The notes under the pieces were generated by a model. It saw only the letters and a list, made by a program, of their open reading frames with translations. It had not been told where the DNA came from and searched no databases. From contig DBOB01000025.1 in the NCBI GenBank assembly GCA_002299885.1, forward strand, positions 1 to 64,000: a stretch of DNA of 64,000 bases, written 5' to 3'. Each line of letters opens with the position of its first letter. Position 1 is the stretch's first letter. The stretch comes from Sediminibacterium sp. UBA657. Lineage in GTDB: Bacteria > Bacteroidota > Bacteroidia > Chitinophagales > Chitinophagaceae. The translations under genes and the position numbers were made by a program. Below, in pieces: positions 16,010-24,203 of the stretch.

Positions 16010-16433
16010 CTGTCCAGCTTCCTTCGTCCACCTCCGCTTTCAATTCTCCTACATCCCATCCGCAATAGCCAATAAAAAGTTGAATTTGTTGATCACTGGC
16101 ACTACTAGTATTGATGGCTTCAATTACTTGCTCCATATTGCCTCCCAAGTAAAGACCATCGGTTAATTGTTTGCCCCCTTCAATGAGATCGGGTCGTTTG
16201 TGCAAAACAAAGAGGTGTTCCCTATCTACAGGGCCGCCATCCATGAGTGGGAATGGTTTAGCGTGATTAAATTCAAGTAGATCATTCAGTGACTTTCCAA
16301 AAGCTTTATTGGTTACAAACCCGGCACTTCCTGCTTCATTGTGTTCAACAAGCAGAATGGTTGTATCCTCAAAGAAACTGCCAATTAACGCGGCAGTGCT
16401 TTTGATATATATTCCGGCTTTAAGATCTCTCAT
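16002..16433 (-). CDS. YqgE/AlgH family protein (UPF0301), shortened at the C-terminus
   Basis: A 143-aa protein matching the UPF0301 family: LKAGIYIKSTAALIGSFFEDTTILLVEHNEAGSAGFVTNK at the start, then FPLMDGGPVDREHLFVLH, LTDGLYLGGNMEQVI and FIGYCGWDVGELKAEVDEGSWTVS. Family members are usually about 180-190 aa, and the chain normally continues for 25-35 residues after the EGSW position. Here it stops a few codons later, inside sequence that resembles the island repeat. A shift of frame would add only about 14 residues (VEYRDYFTHAGIQI) before a stop. I use the ATG at 16433; an in-frame TTG at 16466 would add 11 residues. The family's biochemical function is unsettled. Confidence 0.82.
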   Translation of the reverse strand: MRDLKAGIYIKSTAALIGSFFEDTTILLVEHNEAGSAGFVTNKAFGKSLNDLLEFNHAKPFPLMDGGPVDREHLFVLHKRPDLIEGGKQLTDGLYLGGNMEQVIEAINTSSASDQQIQLFIGYCGWDVGELKAEVDEGSWTVS

Positions 16434-16559
16434 AAGTTTACTAAGTATGATGCTGTCAATCGTCAACCTAAAGTAAACTAAAAAGTGGAGTTTTAATCTG
16501 ATTTGTTATCCGTAATTTTACGAATCTGTTTATTTAAATCGTACTTAATATAAAATTAA

Positions 16560-16862
16560 ATGGTAAATCAATTATTAAAAACGGCATTAGGAAGATTACG
16601 AATTATCGCATTTTTAGAGGGGTGCTCATATTTACTTTTAGGATTTACGATGATTTTAAAATATAAATTCGCTATGCCACAGCCTAATTATGTTGTTGGT
16701 TTGGCTCATGGAATTCTTTTTGTACTTTATATTGTATTACTAATTCAAGTATCATTTTTACATCGTTGGAACATATTCAAGATGTTTATGGCTTTTATAG
16801 CTTCACTTATACCTTTTGGAACCTTTTATGCAGATAAAGTACTATTTAGACGAGTAAATTAA
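16560..16862 (+). CDS. DUF3817 small membrane protein
   Basis: A 100-aa inner-membrane protein with three hydrophobic segments (LRIIAFLEGCSYLLLGFTM, YVVGLAHGILFVLYIVLLIQV and FMAFIASLIPFGTFYADK). The opening RLRIIAFLEGCSYL, the central VGLAHG and the GTF..D ending are typical of DUF3817 (also called the YdzA-type membrane domain). Function is unknown. It is transcribed divergently from yqgE, and the next gene, a large exported propeller protein, follows 66 bases later on the same strand. Confidence 0.85.
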   Translation: MVNQLLKTALGRLRIIAFLEGCSYLLLGFTMILKYKFAMPQPNYVVGLAHGILFVLYIVLLIQVSFLHRWNIFKMFMAFIASLIPFGTFYADKVLFRRVN

Positions 16863-16928
16863 ACATATTGATTGCGGTCAATTATTTGGAATTTATTGTA
16901 AATTACAGGACACTCATAAATACATTCT

Positions 16929-19900
16929 ATGAAAGTCCTAACACGTTTTACTTTTTTATTATTGGCTTCTTTTGCAATTCATTATAGCCAAGCTCAAACC
17001 AGTGATTCTACATTAAAAGGAATGAACTGGAGAAATATTGGCCCAAATAGGGGAGGAAGATCCTTGGGCGTTGCAGGAAGTAGTAAAAATAAATTAGAAT
17101 ATTATTTTGGTGCCGTGGGTGGAGGTTTATGGAAAACCACAGATGGAGGTTTGAATTGGAAACCAGTAACCGATGGTCAAATAACAAGTTCAAGTGTAGG
17201 TGCAGTTGCTGTGGCAGAATCCAATCCAGACATTGTGTATATAGGCACTGGAGAAACCGCTTTCAGGGGCAATATCATGCAAGGTGATGGGGTGTATAAA
17301 TCCACCGATGCAGGTAAGACCTGGAAAAATATTGGATTAAAAAATACACAATCTATTTCAAGAGTAAGAATTCATCCAACCAATCCTGATATCGTTTATG
17401 TATCGGCTTTGGGTCATGCTTTTGGTCCGAATGAAGAGCGTGGTGTTTTTAAAACCACAGATGGTGGTAAGACTTGGAACAAAGTTTTATATGTGAATGA
17501 AAAAGCGGGGGCAGAAGATTTAGTCATTGATCCACAAAATCCTGAAATTATTTATGCAAGTATTTGGGAAGTGTATAGAACACCCTATAAAATGTGGGCC
17601 GATACAGGTACTTCTGCATTGTATAAATCTATAGATGGTGGCGCTAACTGGAAAATTATTTCTAAAAACCCAGGTATGCCAGCAGTGGTAGGGAAAATAG
17701 GCGTAGCAGTTTCTCCAGCAGATGGAAATCGTGTTTGGGCTATTGTGGAATCACCTGATGGTGGATTATATCGTTCTGATGATGGTGGTGCGAATTGGAA
17801 ATTAGTGAACAATGAAAGAAAATTACGTCAACGTGCATTTTATTATTCTCGCATTGTGGCCGATCCAAAAGATAAGAACACAGTGTATGGTTTAAATGTA
17901 AATTTTTATAAGTCAACGGATGGTGGAGTCACTTTTAAAACAGAAATCAAAGTTCCACACGGCGATAACCATGATTTATGGATTGATCCAACCGATCCAA
18001 CACGTTTAGCTACCGCAAATGATGGTGGTGGAGCTGTTTCTGTGAATGGAGGCTTAACATGGACGGATGAAGATTTTCCAACTGCTCAATTATACCATAT
18101 TACAGTAACGAATGATTTCCCTTATCAAGTAGCCGGTGCACAACAAGACAATACAACCATAGCATTGCCAAGTGAAGATTATAGACATAGAGCAGTAAGA
18201 AGCAATTCAACTAAACCAGGTATTGGTTTTGCTTATGAAGTAGGCGGAGGAGAGAGTGGTTATATTGCGCAGGATCCAAAAAATCCGGATATATTTTATG
18301 CAGGTAGTCAAGGTGCATTATTAACACGTATTAATAGAATGACAGGTCAAGTAAGAGATGTGCAAGTATATCCAAGATTCTTTTCTGGCGAAGAAGCAAA
18401 GACTTTACCAGAAAGATGGCAGTGGACTTATCCAATTGTTTTTTCACCAGTAGATCCGAATGTATTATTTACATGTTCTCAGCATGTTTGGAAAACAACG
18501 AATGAGGGACAGAGTTGGGAAAAAATTAGCCCAGACTTAACCTATAATGACTCAACTACATTAGGCGTTAGCGGAGGTGTAATCACAAGAGATATGAATG
18601 GCCCTGAAATTTATGGAACAGTATTTGCATTAGCACCTTCATATCAGGATGTGAATATTATTTGGGCAGGATCGGATGATGGACTCATTCATATTACTAA
18701 AGATGGTGGTAAAAATTGGGAAAATATTACACCAAAAGATATGCCTAAGAATACGCGTGTAAGTATTATAGAGGCTTCTCATTTTAATGCAGGCACAGCA
18801 TACATTGCAGCCAAGCGATATCAAATGGATGATCGTACGCCTTATATCTGGAAGACCAAAGATTTTGGAAAAACTTGGACTAAAATAATTGCTGGTATTC
18901 GTGCAGATGATTATGTGCATGCAGTAAGAGAAGATATTACACGTGCAGGTTTATTGTATGCTGGTACTGAACATGGTGTTTGGGTTTCATATAACGATGG
19001 CGCAAGCTGGGAGTCTTTAAGTTTAAATTTACCAGATGTGCAAGTAGCCGATTTGCAAGTAACAGAAAAAGATTTAGTGATTGGAACGCACGGCAGGTCT
19101 ATTTATGTATTAGACGATATTTCACCTGTGAGATCAAAAGATGCAGGTATAAACCCAGGATTGCATTTGTTTAAACCATATTATGCGGTGAGAACAGTGC
19201 AAAAAGCTGTGTTTCATTATTATTTAGATGCGACTAAGAAAGATCTAAAAATTGAGATATTAGATGCGAACGGCAAACTAGTAAATACATTTATTGGTGC
19301 CTTACCAAAAGCGAAGAAGGATAATGGAGAAGCAGACGAAGACGAAGATGCTCGCAAACCAAAGCCGCCGACTATCAAGACTGGTTTAAATGTATTTGAG
19401 TGGGACTTAAAATATCCAGCTGCTAGTAATTTTAAGGGCATGATTTTATGGAGTGCACCTGTCTATGTTGGGCCGACTGCTGTGCCTGGTAATTATCAAG
19501 TGCGAATGACTGCTGGTGGACAAGTAGCTACAGAAAATTTTGAAGTTAAAATGGATCCTAGGGTGAAGGATGTAACGATTGCAGATATGCAAGAGAAATT
19601 TAATTTATCGATGCAAATAAGAGACCAAGTAACTGTTGCCAATGACGCAGTTATTAAAATAAGAGCTATCAAAGAAAAATTAAATGAGGAAGCAAAAACA
19701 AGTAAAAAAGGATTGTCTAAATCTTCGGCTGCTTTTATTGCTTCTATTTCACAAATAGAGGAGAATTTATACCAGGTGCGTAATCAAAGCTCACAAGACC
19801 CATTAAATTTTCCTATTAAATTAAATAACAAGCTTGCCTCTTTAATGCGTGTGGTAGAATCTGGCGATTATAAGCCTACAGCCGGATCTTACAAGGTATT

Positions 19901-19973
19901 CGAAGAGTTGAAAGCGGAATTAGCTATTGAAATCAATCAATTAAATAAAATTCTAGCTCAAGCGAAAATGTAA
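16929..19973 (+). CDS. Large exported BNR/sortilin-like beta-propeller protein
   Basis: A 1014-aa protein with a signal peptide 1-22 (ending SQAQ) and many BNR/Asp-box repeats: GLWKTTDGGLNW, GVYKSTDAGKTW, GVFKTTDGGKTW, ALYKSIDGGANW, GLYRSDDGGANW, FYKSTDGGVTF, VWKTTNEGQSW, LIHITKDGGKNW and GVWVSYNDGASW. These build one or two propellers over about residues 25-740, as in VPS10/sortilin-like and photosystem-II-assembly-factor-like proteins. The remaining part has a beta-sandwich (LKIEILDANGKLVNTF) and a helical tail (about 890-1014). Bacteroidota copies are often labelled glycosyl hydrolase, but I see no catalytic evidence for that. A role in protein binding or handling on the cell surface is possible. 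Confidence 0.82.
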   Translation: MKVLTRFTFLLLASFAIHYSQAQTSDSTLKGMNWRNIGPNRGGRSLGVAGSSKNKLEYYFGAVGGGLWKTTDGGLNWKPVTDGQITSSSVGAVAVAESNPDIVYIGTGETAFRGNIMQGDGVYKSTDAGKTWKNIGLKNTQSISRVRIHPTNPDIVYVSALGHAFGPNEERGVFKTTDGGKTWNKVLYVNEKAGAEDLVIDPQNPEIIYASIWEVYRTPYKMWADTGTSALYKSIDGGANWKIISKNPGMPAVVGKIGVAVSPADGNRVWAIVESPDGGLYRSDDGGANWKLVNNERKLRQRAFYYSRIVADPKDKNTVYGLNVNFYKSTDGGVTFKTEIKVPHGDNHDLWIDPTDPTRLATANDGGGAVSVNGGLTWTDEDFPTAQLYHITVTNDFPYQVAGAQQDNTTIALPSEDYRHRAVRSNSTKPGIGFAYEVGGGESGYIAQDPKNPDIFYAGSQGALLTRINRMTGQVRDVQVYPRFFSGEEAKTLPERWQWTYPIVFSPVDPNVLFTCSQHVWKTTNEGQSWEKISPDLTYNDSTTLGVSGGVITRDMNGPEIYGTVFALAPSYQDVNIIWAGSDDGLIHITKDGGKNWENITPKDMPKNTRVSIIEASHFNAGTAYIAAKRYQMDDRTPYIWKTKDFGKTWTKIIAGIRADDYVHAVREDITRAGLLYAGTEHGVWVSYNDGASWESLSLNLPDVQVADLQVTEKDLVIGTHGRSIYVLDDISPVRSKDAGINPGLHLFKPYYAVRTVQKAVFHYYLDATKKDLKIEILDANGKLVNTFIGALPKAKKDNGEADEDEDARKPKPPTIKTGLNVFEWDLKYPAASNFKGMILWSAPVYVGPTAVPGNYQVRMTAGGQVATENFEVKMDPRVKDVTIADMQEKFNLSMQIRDQVTVANDAVIKIRAIKEKLNEEAKTSKKGLSKSSAAFIASISQIEENLYQVRNQSSQDPLNFPIKLNNKLASLMRVVESGDYKPTAGSYKVFEELKAELAIEINQLNKILAQAKM

Positions 19974-19984
19974 ATTTATAAATA

Positions 19985-20209
19985 ATGATTAGTTGGGATG
20001 TATTTGGCTATATAGGAACAATAATAATTTTGTATTCATTTGTTATTGAAAACATTTTCAAACTACGTTTAATCAATTCAATTGGTTCTGTATTTTGGAT
20101 ATTGTATGGAATTGGCATAATTGCATGGCCAACAATTATTGTAAATAGCTGTATCTTATTAATACATACTTTTTGGTTTATAAAGCATAGAAAAGAGTGG
20201 CTTCGCTAG
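19985..20209 (+). CDS. YgjV-like small inner-membrane protein
   Basis: A 74-aa protein with three transmembrane stretches (FGYIGTIIILYSFVI, LINSIGSVFWILYGIGIIAW, IIVNSCILLIHTFWFI) and a basic end (KHRKEWLR). The pattern FGYIG, then LRLINSIGSVFWILYG, and final NS.ILLIH resembles the bacterial YgjV/Imp-YgjV family, whose helices recall half of a PQ-loop transporter. The function is unknown. It begins 11 bases after the propeller gene, and its last four bases overlap the convergent M20 peptidase gene. Confidence 0.72.
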   Translation: MISWDVFGYIGTIIILYSFVIENIFKLRLINSIGSVFWILYGIGIIAWPTIIVNSCILLIHTFWFIKHRKEWLR

Positions 20210-21732
20210 TCCATAATCATAATTGCAGCTAACTGAGCTATTGAATCCCAAAGATTTTGTAATCTAACGTTTTCATTTTCGGAATGCTGGTTATTATCAT
20301 GATTTACTAGACATAAATTAATGACTTTAGCATTGAGGTGTTTCTCAAAAACGTACAGAGGTAAACTTCCTCCCGATGTAGGTTCTAAAATTAGTTGCTT
20401 ATTAGTAGCTGATTGAACTGCTTTGATCACTTTCTGTGAAATTGGAAGATCTATTGGAGTTCTTTGTGCATTATAACCTCCATTGACCATATTGAATTTT
20501 ATAATTTTTGAATTTTGTAATCTTTCTTCATCAGTAGGTGCACGATCTAATACCAAGAATCCTTCTTCAATGATATGCTTTCTTAATAAATCAACTTGCT
20601 TTAAATAATCAGTACCAAGTACTTGGCGTAGATCAAGTGTAGCTTTAGATTCAGTCGTAATTACATTGCTTGCATTGTCTTCTACGTCTGCACATTTAAT
20701 CCCATTGATATTTAGTGAGGGCCATTCGAAAGTTTCAAATAGTGTTCTGCCTCCTCCCTCAGGTTTATAGATACCTAGTTCCTTTTTCATTTGTACATCA
20801 ACATTAGGAATTGCACTGAATGCTTGCTTCTCAGATGTTGTAAAAGGAATTACATCATCATAGTATCCTTTGATCTTGACCTTGCCATCTTCGTCCTTCA
20901 TACTTGCAAGTAATTTTGACATGATTAAACAAGGATTAGGCGCCCAATTACCATAATGACCACTGTGAAGAGGACGCTTTGGACCATATACAGTTAGATC
21001 CACATTCACATCACCTCTTACTCCAAAATCGATCATAGGTAAACCTGATTGATGCACAGGCCCATCTCCAATCAACCACAAATCAGCTTTTAATAAGTCT
21101 TTGTGTTTTTCCAATATTTCTGAAAGATGTAAAGAGCCAATCTCTTCTTCGCCCTCAAAGAAAAATTTTATATTATTATTTAGCTTTGCGCCAGTTTTCA
21201 CCAATGCATCGTATGCATTAATGATGGTCATCACACCAGCTTTATCATCCGAGCTACTTCTACAAGAGATTCTCCATTCTGGATTAAAGGCTTGTCCACT
21301 TGCAGGGAATGCAATGATCTTTCCTGACTTTTCAATAGATTGATCTAATAAAACAGGTTGATAAGGTTTAACACTAGGATGCCATTTTTCAGGATTTACT
21401 GCTTGTCCGTCATAATGCGCGTAAAAAATAATTGTTTGTGTTGCACCAGGCACAATGACTTCTCCATATACAGCCTTTGGACTCCCTTTGGTGTTGGATT
21501 CTAATAATTTTGTTTGTATACCCCTCTTCTTTAACATGGCTTCAATGAAAAGTGCATTCTTATCAATATTGACTTTATCCAAAGCATAGTTGGGAATAGA
21601 CAAAAGATTAAAATATTCTTCTAAAATAGCAGTCTCATGTTGGGCGCGATATTTATTTACTTTGTCAATTGTATTTTGTGCATCAGTCAATTGGCAAACA
21701 AATAGTAGGATTATAAAAAGGGTTTGTTTCAT
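20206..21732 (-). CDS. Exported M20/M25/M40-family metallopeptidase
   Basis: A 508-aa exported di-zinc peptidase. Signal peptide 1-18 (ending TDAQ). Zinc and catalytic motifs in order: FYAHYDGQAV (His and Asp), SSSDDKAGVM (bridging Asp), FFEGEEEIGS (catalytic Glu and zinc Glu), LWLIGDGPVHQ, a dimerisation-domain SGHYGNWAPNPC, and a late VNHDNNQHSENENV histidine. The layout fits dipeptidase-like M20 enzymes that cleave peptides or acylated amino acids. It is in a minus-strand run with an esterase (3-base gap) and, further upstream, a serine hydrolase, so these secreted enzymes may be produced together. Confidence 0.88.
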   Translation of the reverse strand: MKQTLFIILLFVCQLTDAQNTIDKVNKYRAQHETAILEEYFNLLSIPNYALDKVNIDKNALFIEAMLKKRGIQTKLLESNTKGSPKAVYGEVIVPGATQTIIFYAHYDGQAVNPEKWHPSVKPYQPVLLDQSIEKSGKIIAFPASGQAFNPEWRISCRSSSDDKAGVMTIINAYDALVKTGAKLNNNIKFFFEGEEEIGSLHLSEILEKHKDLLKADLWLIGDGPVHQSGLPMIDFGVRGDVNVDLTVYGPKRPLHSGHYGNWAPNPCLIMSKLLASMKDEDGKVKIKGYYDDVIPFTTSEKQAFSAIPNVDVQMKKELGIYKPEGGGRTLFETFEWPSLNINGIKCADVEDNASNVITTESKATLDLRQVLGTDYLKQVDLLRKHIIEEGFLVLDRAPTDEERLQNSKIIKFNMVNGGYNAQRTPIDLPISQKVIKAVQSATNKQLILEPTSGGSLPLYVFEKHLNAKVINLCLVNHDNNQHSENENVRLQNLWDSIAQLAAIMIMD

Positions 21733-21735
21733 ATC

Positions 21736-22860
21736 TTATGATTTAGCATCAAGTGCTTTAAGTTTATCTTTAAAGTAAGAAGATGCAGGATAATATTTCA
21801 ATGCCATGTTCAATACTTTTCTTGCTTTCACTGCGTCAGGGTACCTATCTGGTGAAGTAAGATAATGCACAAGAATTTCAAAAATATCTAGTGGCGGGTT
21901 CATTTTTAGACCAATTTTTGACTCAATTTCTTTAAAATGAGACTCAATTAAGTCTGGGTCTTTCATATAATCAAAATGACTTTTATGGTAGCCATCAAAA
22001 ATAAACAGAAGTCCATTGTACCAACTCAACATTGGTATAGAAGAGTGATCTGTGTTGGGAATGTAATCTACTTTATGTTGAAGATTTTTTGAATTGACTG
22101 CAGCCATTGCTTTACCAACATTAAATATAGCATTTGTATGAAATTGAAGACGTCCTCCGTAACTTATAGAATCAATCACACTAACATAATACTTACGCAT
22201 CTTATCAGCAGGTAAGTTTTTTAGTAATGCTGGCGCCTCGTTGACATATTTTGCGCCATCCCACCATAAACTAGGGTCAATTGATATCGTCGCATTGAAC
22301 AATTCCGGATGTTTTAAAAATGTATATGTGGCTGTTAAACCTCCAAGTGAATGTCCAATATAAATCCTAAATGGGTTTGTTCTGTATTGCTTTTCAATAT
22401 ATGTGAATACTTCTTCCTTCAAGAATTTTAAGAATTGCTCACCACCCCCACTACCTTGCATCATCAGTTTTTGTTCTGGTGTTTTTGCTTCTTCTCCATT
22501 AGGTTGTCTTGTTGAAGCATTAGGTGTTAGGTCACGAAATCTATTTTCAGTATCCACACCTACAATAATCATTTCAGGAATTTGATAATTCACATGGTCT
22601 TTCTCACTCATAAAACTTACAACTCCAGTGACTGGAAAAAATGCCGACTTGCCATCCAATACATATACAACAGGATAGGTTTGATTCGAACTTGATACAT
22701 CATTATAGGAGGCTGGAACCCTTATCCAGATTGTTCTTTCCTCTCCCATAATACGAGAATTGAATTTTATTCGAACACCATTTTCTACTGGCTCAGAGGT
22801 AAATTGCTGGGCAATGGATAGCAATGGCAATAGCATTAAAAATAAAATTGTTTTTTTCAT
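21736..22860 (-). CDS. Exported alpha/beta-hydrolase esterase (COG2819 type)
   Basis: A 374-aa exported esterase of the IroE/Fes-like putative esterase family. It has a signal peptide 1-17 (ending SIAQ), an N-terminal strand region (RTIWIRVPASYNDV, YPVVYVLDG), the nucleophile elbow IYIGHSLGGLTATY, ISIDPSLWWDG after it, and a late HSSIPMLSWYNGL that supplies the His. After residue 300 there is a short helical tail with a TPR-like KARKVLNMALKYYP. Related enzymes hydrolyse ester or siderophore bonds, but a substrate is not apparent. It begins the pair with the M20 peptidase, whose ATG is three bases after this stop codon. Confidence 0.85.
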   Translation of the reverse strand: MKKTILFLMLLPLLSIAQQFTSEPVENGVRIKFNSRIMGEERTIWIRVPASYNDVSSSNQTYPVVYVLDGKSAFFPVTGVVSFMSEKDHVNYQIPEMIIVGVDTENRFRDLTPNASTRQPNGEEAKTPEQKLMMQGSGGGEQFLKFLKEEVFTYIEKQYRTNPFRIYIGHSLGGLTATYTFLKHPELFNATISIDPSLWWDGAKYVNEAPALLKNLPADKMRKYYVSVIDSISYGGRLQFHTNAIFNVGKAMAAVNSKNLQHKVDYIPNTDHSSIPMLSWYNGLLFIFDGYHKSHFDYMKDPDLIESHFKEIESKIGLKMNPPLDIFEILVHYLTSPDRYPDAVKARKVLNMALKYYPASSYFKDKLKALDAKS

Positions 22861-22891
22861 ATAAGTTTATATTTTAAAAATGACTTTTAAA

Positions 22892-23989
22892 TTATTGTTT
22901 CAAATTGCTGAGTGCTTTTTCAAATTGATCAAGAAGTTTGTAAGAAGTTATTCCGGATGTCCCATTACTCAATGAAATCAGTGTGTATCCATTTTGTAAA
23001 TCACGAACCATATTATTTTTAAACCCGTTCCAACTACCTGAATGGGAAACTTTTTTTCCTGGCTCATTGATGATCCAGCCAAGACCATACACCATTTTTG
23101 GTTTTTCTATCAAAACTGAAGGTGTATAAGCTTCATTTAAAATTTCAGGCTTAAGTACTTTGCCATCCCTTAGTGCTTGATCCCATTTTTGTAAATCATA
23201 CAAGGTCGAATAAATATTTCCGTCACCAACAACTTCATCGAGTGTGGTAAGGTCATATGTATTCCAACGGCCTTCTTTATATTGCATTCCATAAACCCTG
23301 TTTTTGGGCGAATTAGACATCTTCACAGTTTGCACGTAGGTGTTTTCAAGTTTCAGCGGCTTTGTGATTTTAGATTTTAATAATGCCGCATAAGGCACAC
23401 CGCTGATTGTTTCAAGCACTTCAGATAATACAGCATATCCTGTATTACAATAGTTGAATTTTTCACCTGGCACTGAATTTAAAGCGGGTTTATATTTTGA
23501 TAAAAGGACTAATAATTGATCATTTCCAATGGTATCATTGATTTTAAGTGTGTCATTAATCCAATCAAAATATTCAATCATTCCATGCGTATGATTCAAT
23601 AAATGCCTAATAGTGATGTCTTTGTATGGGAAACTGGGAAGATAGAAATGTACTTGATCATCTATTTTCAATTTACCTTCTTGAACATACATCAATATCA
23701 ATGAAGATGTGAATGTTTTTGAAATGGATGCAAGATTGAATGCAGATGATGAGTTTAGTCTTTGATTGGTTGTGCTATTTGTAAACCCAATACTTTTTTC
23801 ATAAAGTCTTACACCATTTTTTACAAGAAGAATATTGCCATTGAATTCATTTATGGCATAAAGGCTATCAATTGATTTGTCAAATTTTTTAATAAGTTGA
23901 TCTATTGTTTGCGCTTGTAGTATTGATGAAAAAACAATACCAATAAATAGACACAAGAACTTTCTAAAATAGCTAGCACTTTTATTCAT
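22892..23989 (-). CDS. Class C beta-lactamase-like serine hydrolase
   Basis: A 365-aa exported protein of the beta-lactamase/transpeptidase-like fold (PF00144). Signal peptide about 1-27 (ending LQAQ). Catalytic motifs: FNLASISKTFTSSL (Ser-x-x-Lys), FNYCNTGYAVLSEVLE (Tyr-x-Asn), and VSHSGSWNGFKNN (His-x-Gly in place of Lys-Thr-Gly). Relatives include D-aminopeptidases, esterases and PBP-like enzymes, so resistance should not be assumed. The ATG at 23989 gives the better signal peptide; a GTG at 24034 would add 15 residues. The stop precedes the esterase start by 31 bases, so the three secreted hydrolases 20206-23989 form a likely operon. Confidence 0.87.
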   Translation of the reverse strand: MNKSASYFRKFLCLFIGIVFSSILQAQTIDQLIKKFDKSIDSLYAINEFNGNILLVKNGVRLYEKSIGFTNSTTNQRLNSSSAFNLASISKTFTSSLILMYVQEGKLKIDDQVHFYLPSFPYKDITIRHLLNHTHGMIEYFDWINDTLKINDTIGNDQLLVLLSKYKPALNSVPGEKFNYCNTGYAVLSEVLETISGVPYAALLKSKITKPLKLENTYVQTVKMSNSPKNRVYGMQYKEGRWNTYDLTTLDEVVGDGNIYSTLYDLQKWDQALRDGKVLKPEILNEAYTPSVLIEKPKMVYGLGWIINEPGKKVSHSGSWNGFKNNMVRDLQNGYTLISLSNGTSGITSYKLLDQFEKALSNLKQ

Positions 23990-24203
23990 AAGTAGAGTAA
24001 TGATTGTGTTAGTCAAACCTATGAAAAAACGCACAAAATGCCTAACCCTATTGTCTTTGATTTAGATTAGCAAGGTTTTGGATAGATTTTATTTTGCCTT
24101 TTTAAGTTATTCAATTATGGTTTACGCCAAAATGGGGGGGTGCAAAATAGATTCAGATAGTTGGTTATGAATCTATTGATGTTTTTTTTCTTATATTAGT
24201 ACT

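Noticed and set aside
22892..23989. An antibiotic-resistance beta-lactamase
   Set aside because: The fold is right, but motifs fit the broad esterase/peptidase group (HxG instead of KTG), so resistance cannot be claimed.
24134..24140. Run of seven G between divergent hydrolase genes, considered as a phase-variable promoter spacer
   Set aside because: No -7/-33 boxes flank it at suitable spacing and a single short run is weak evidence.
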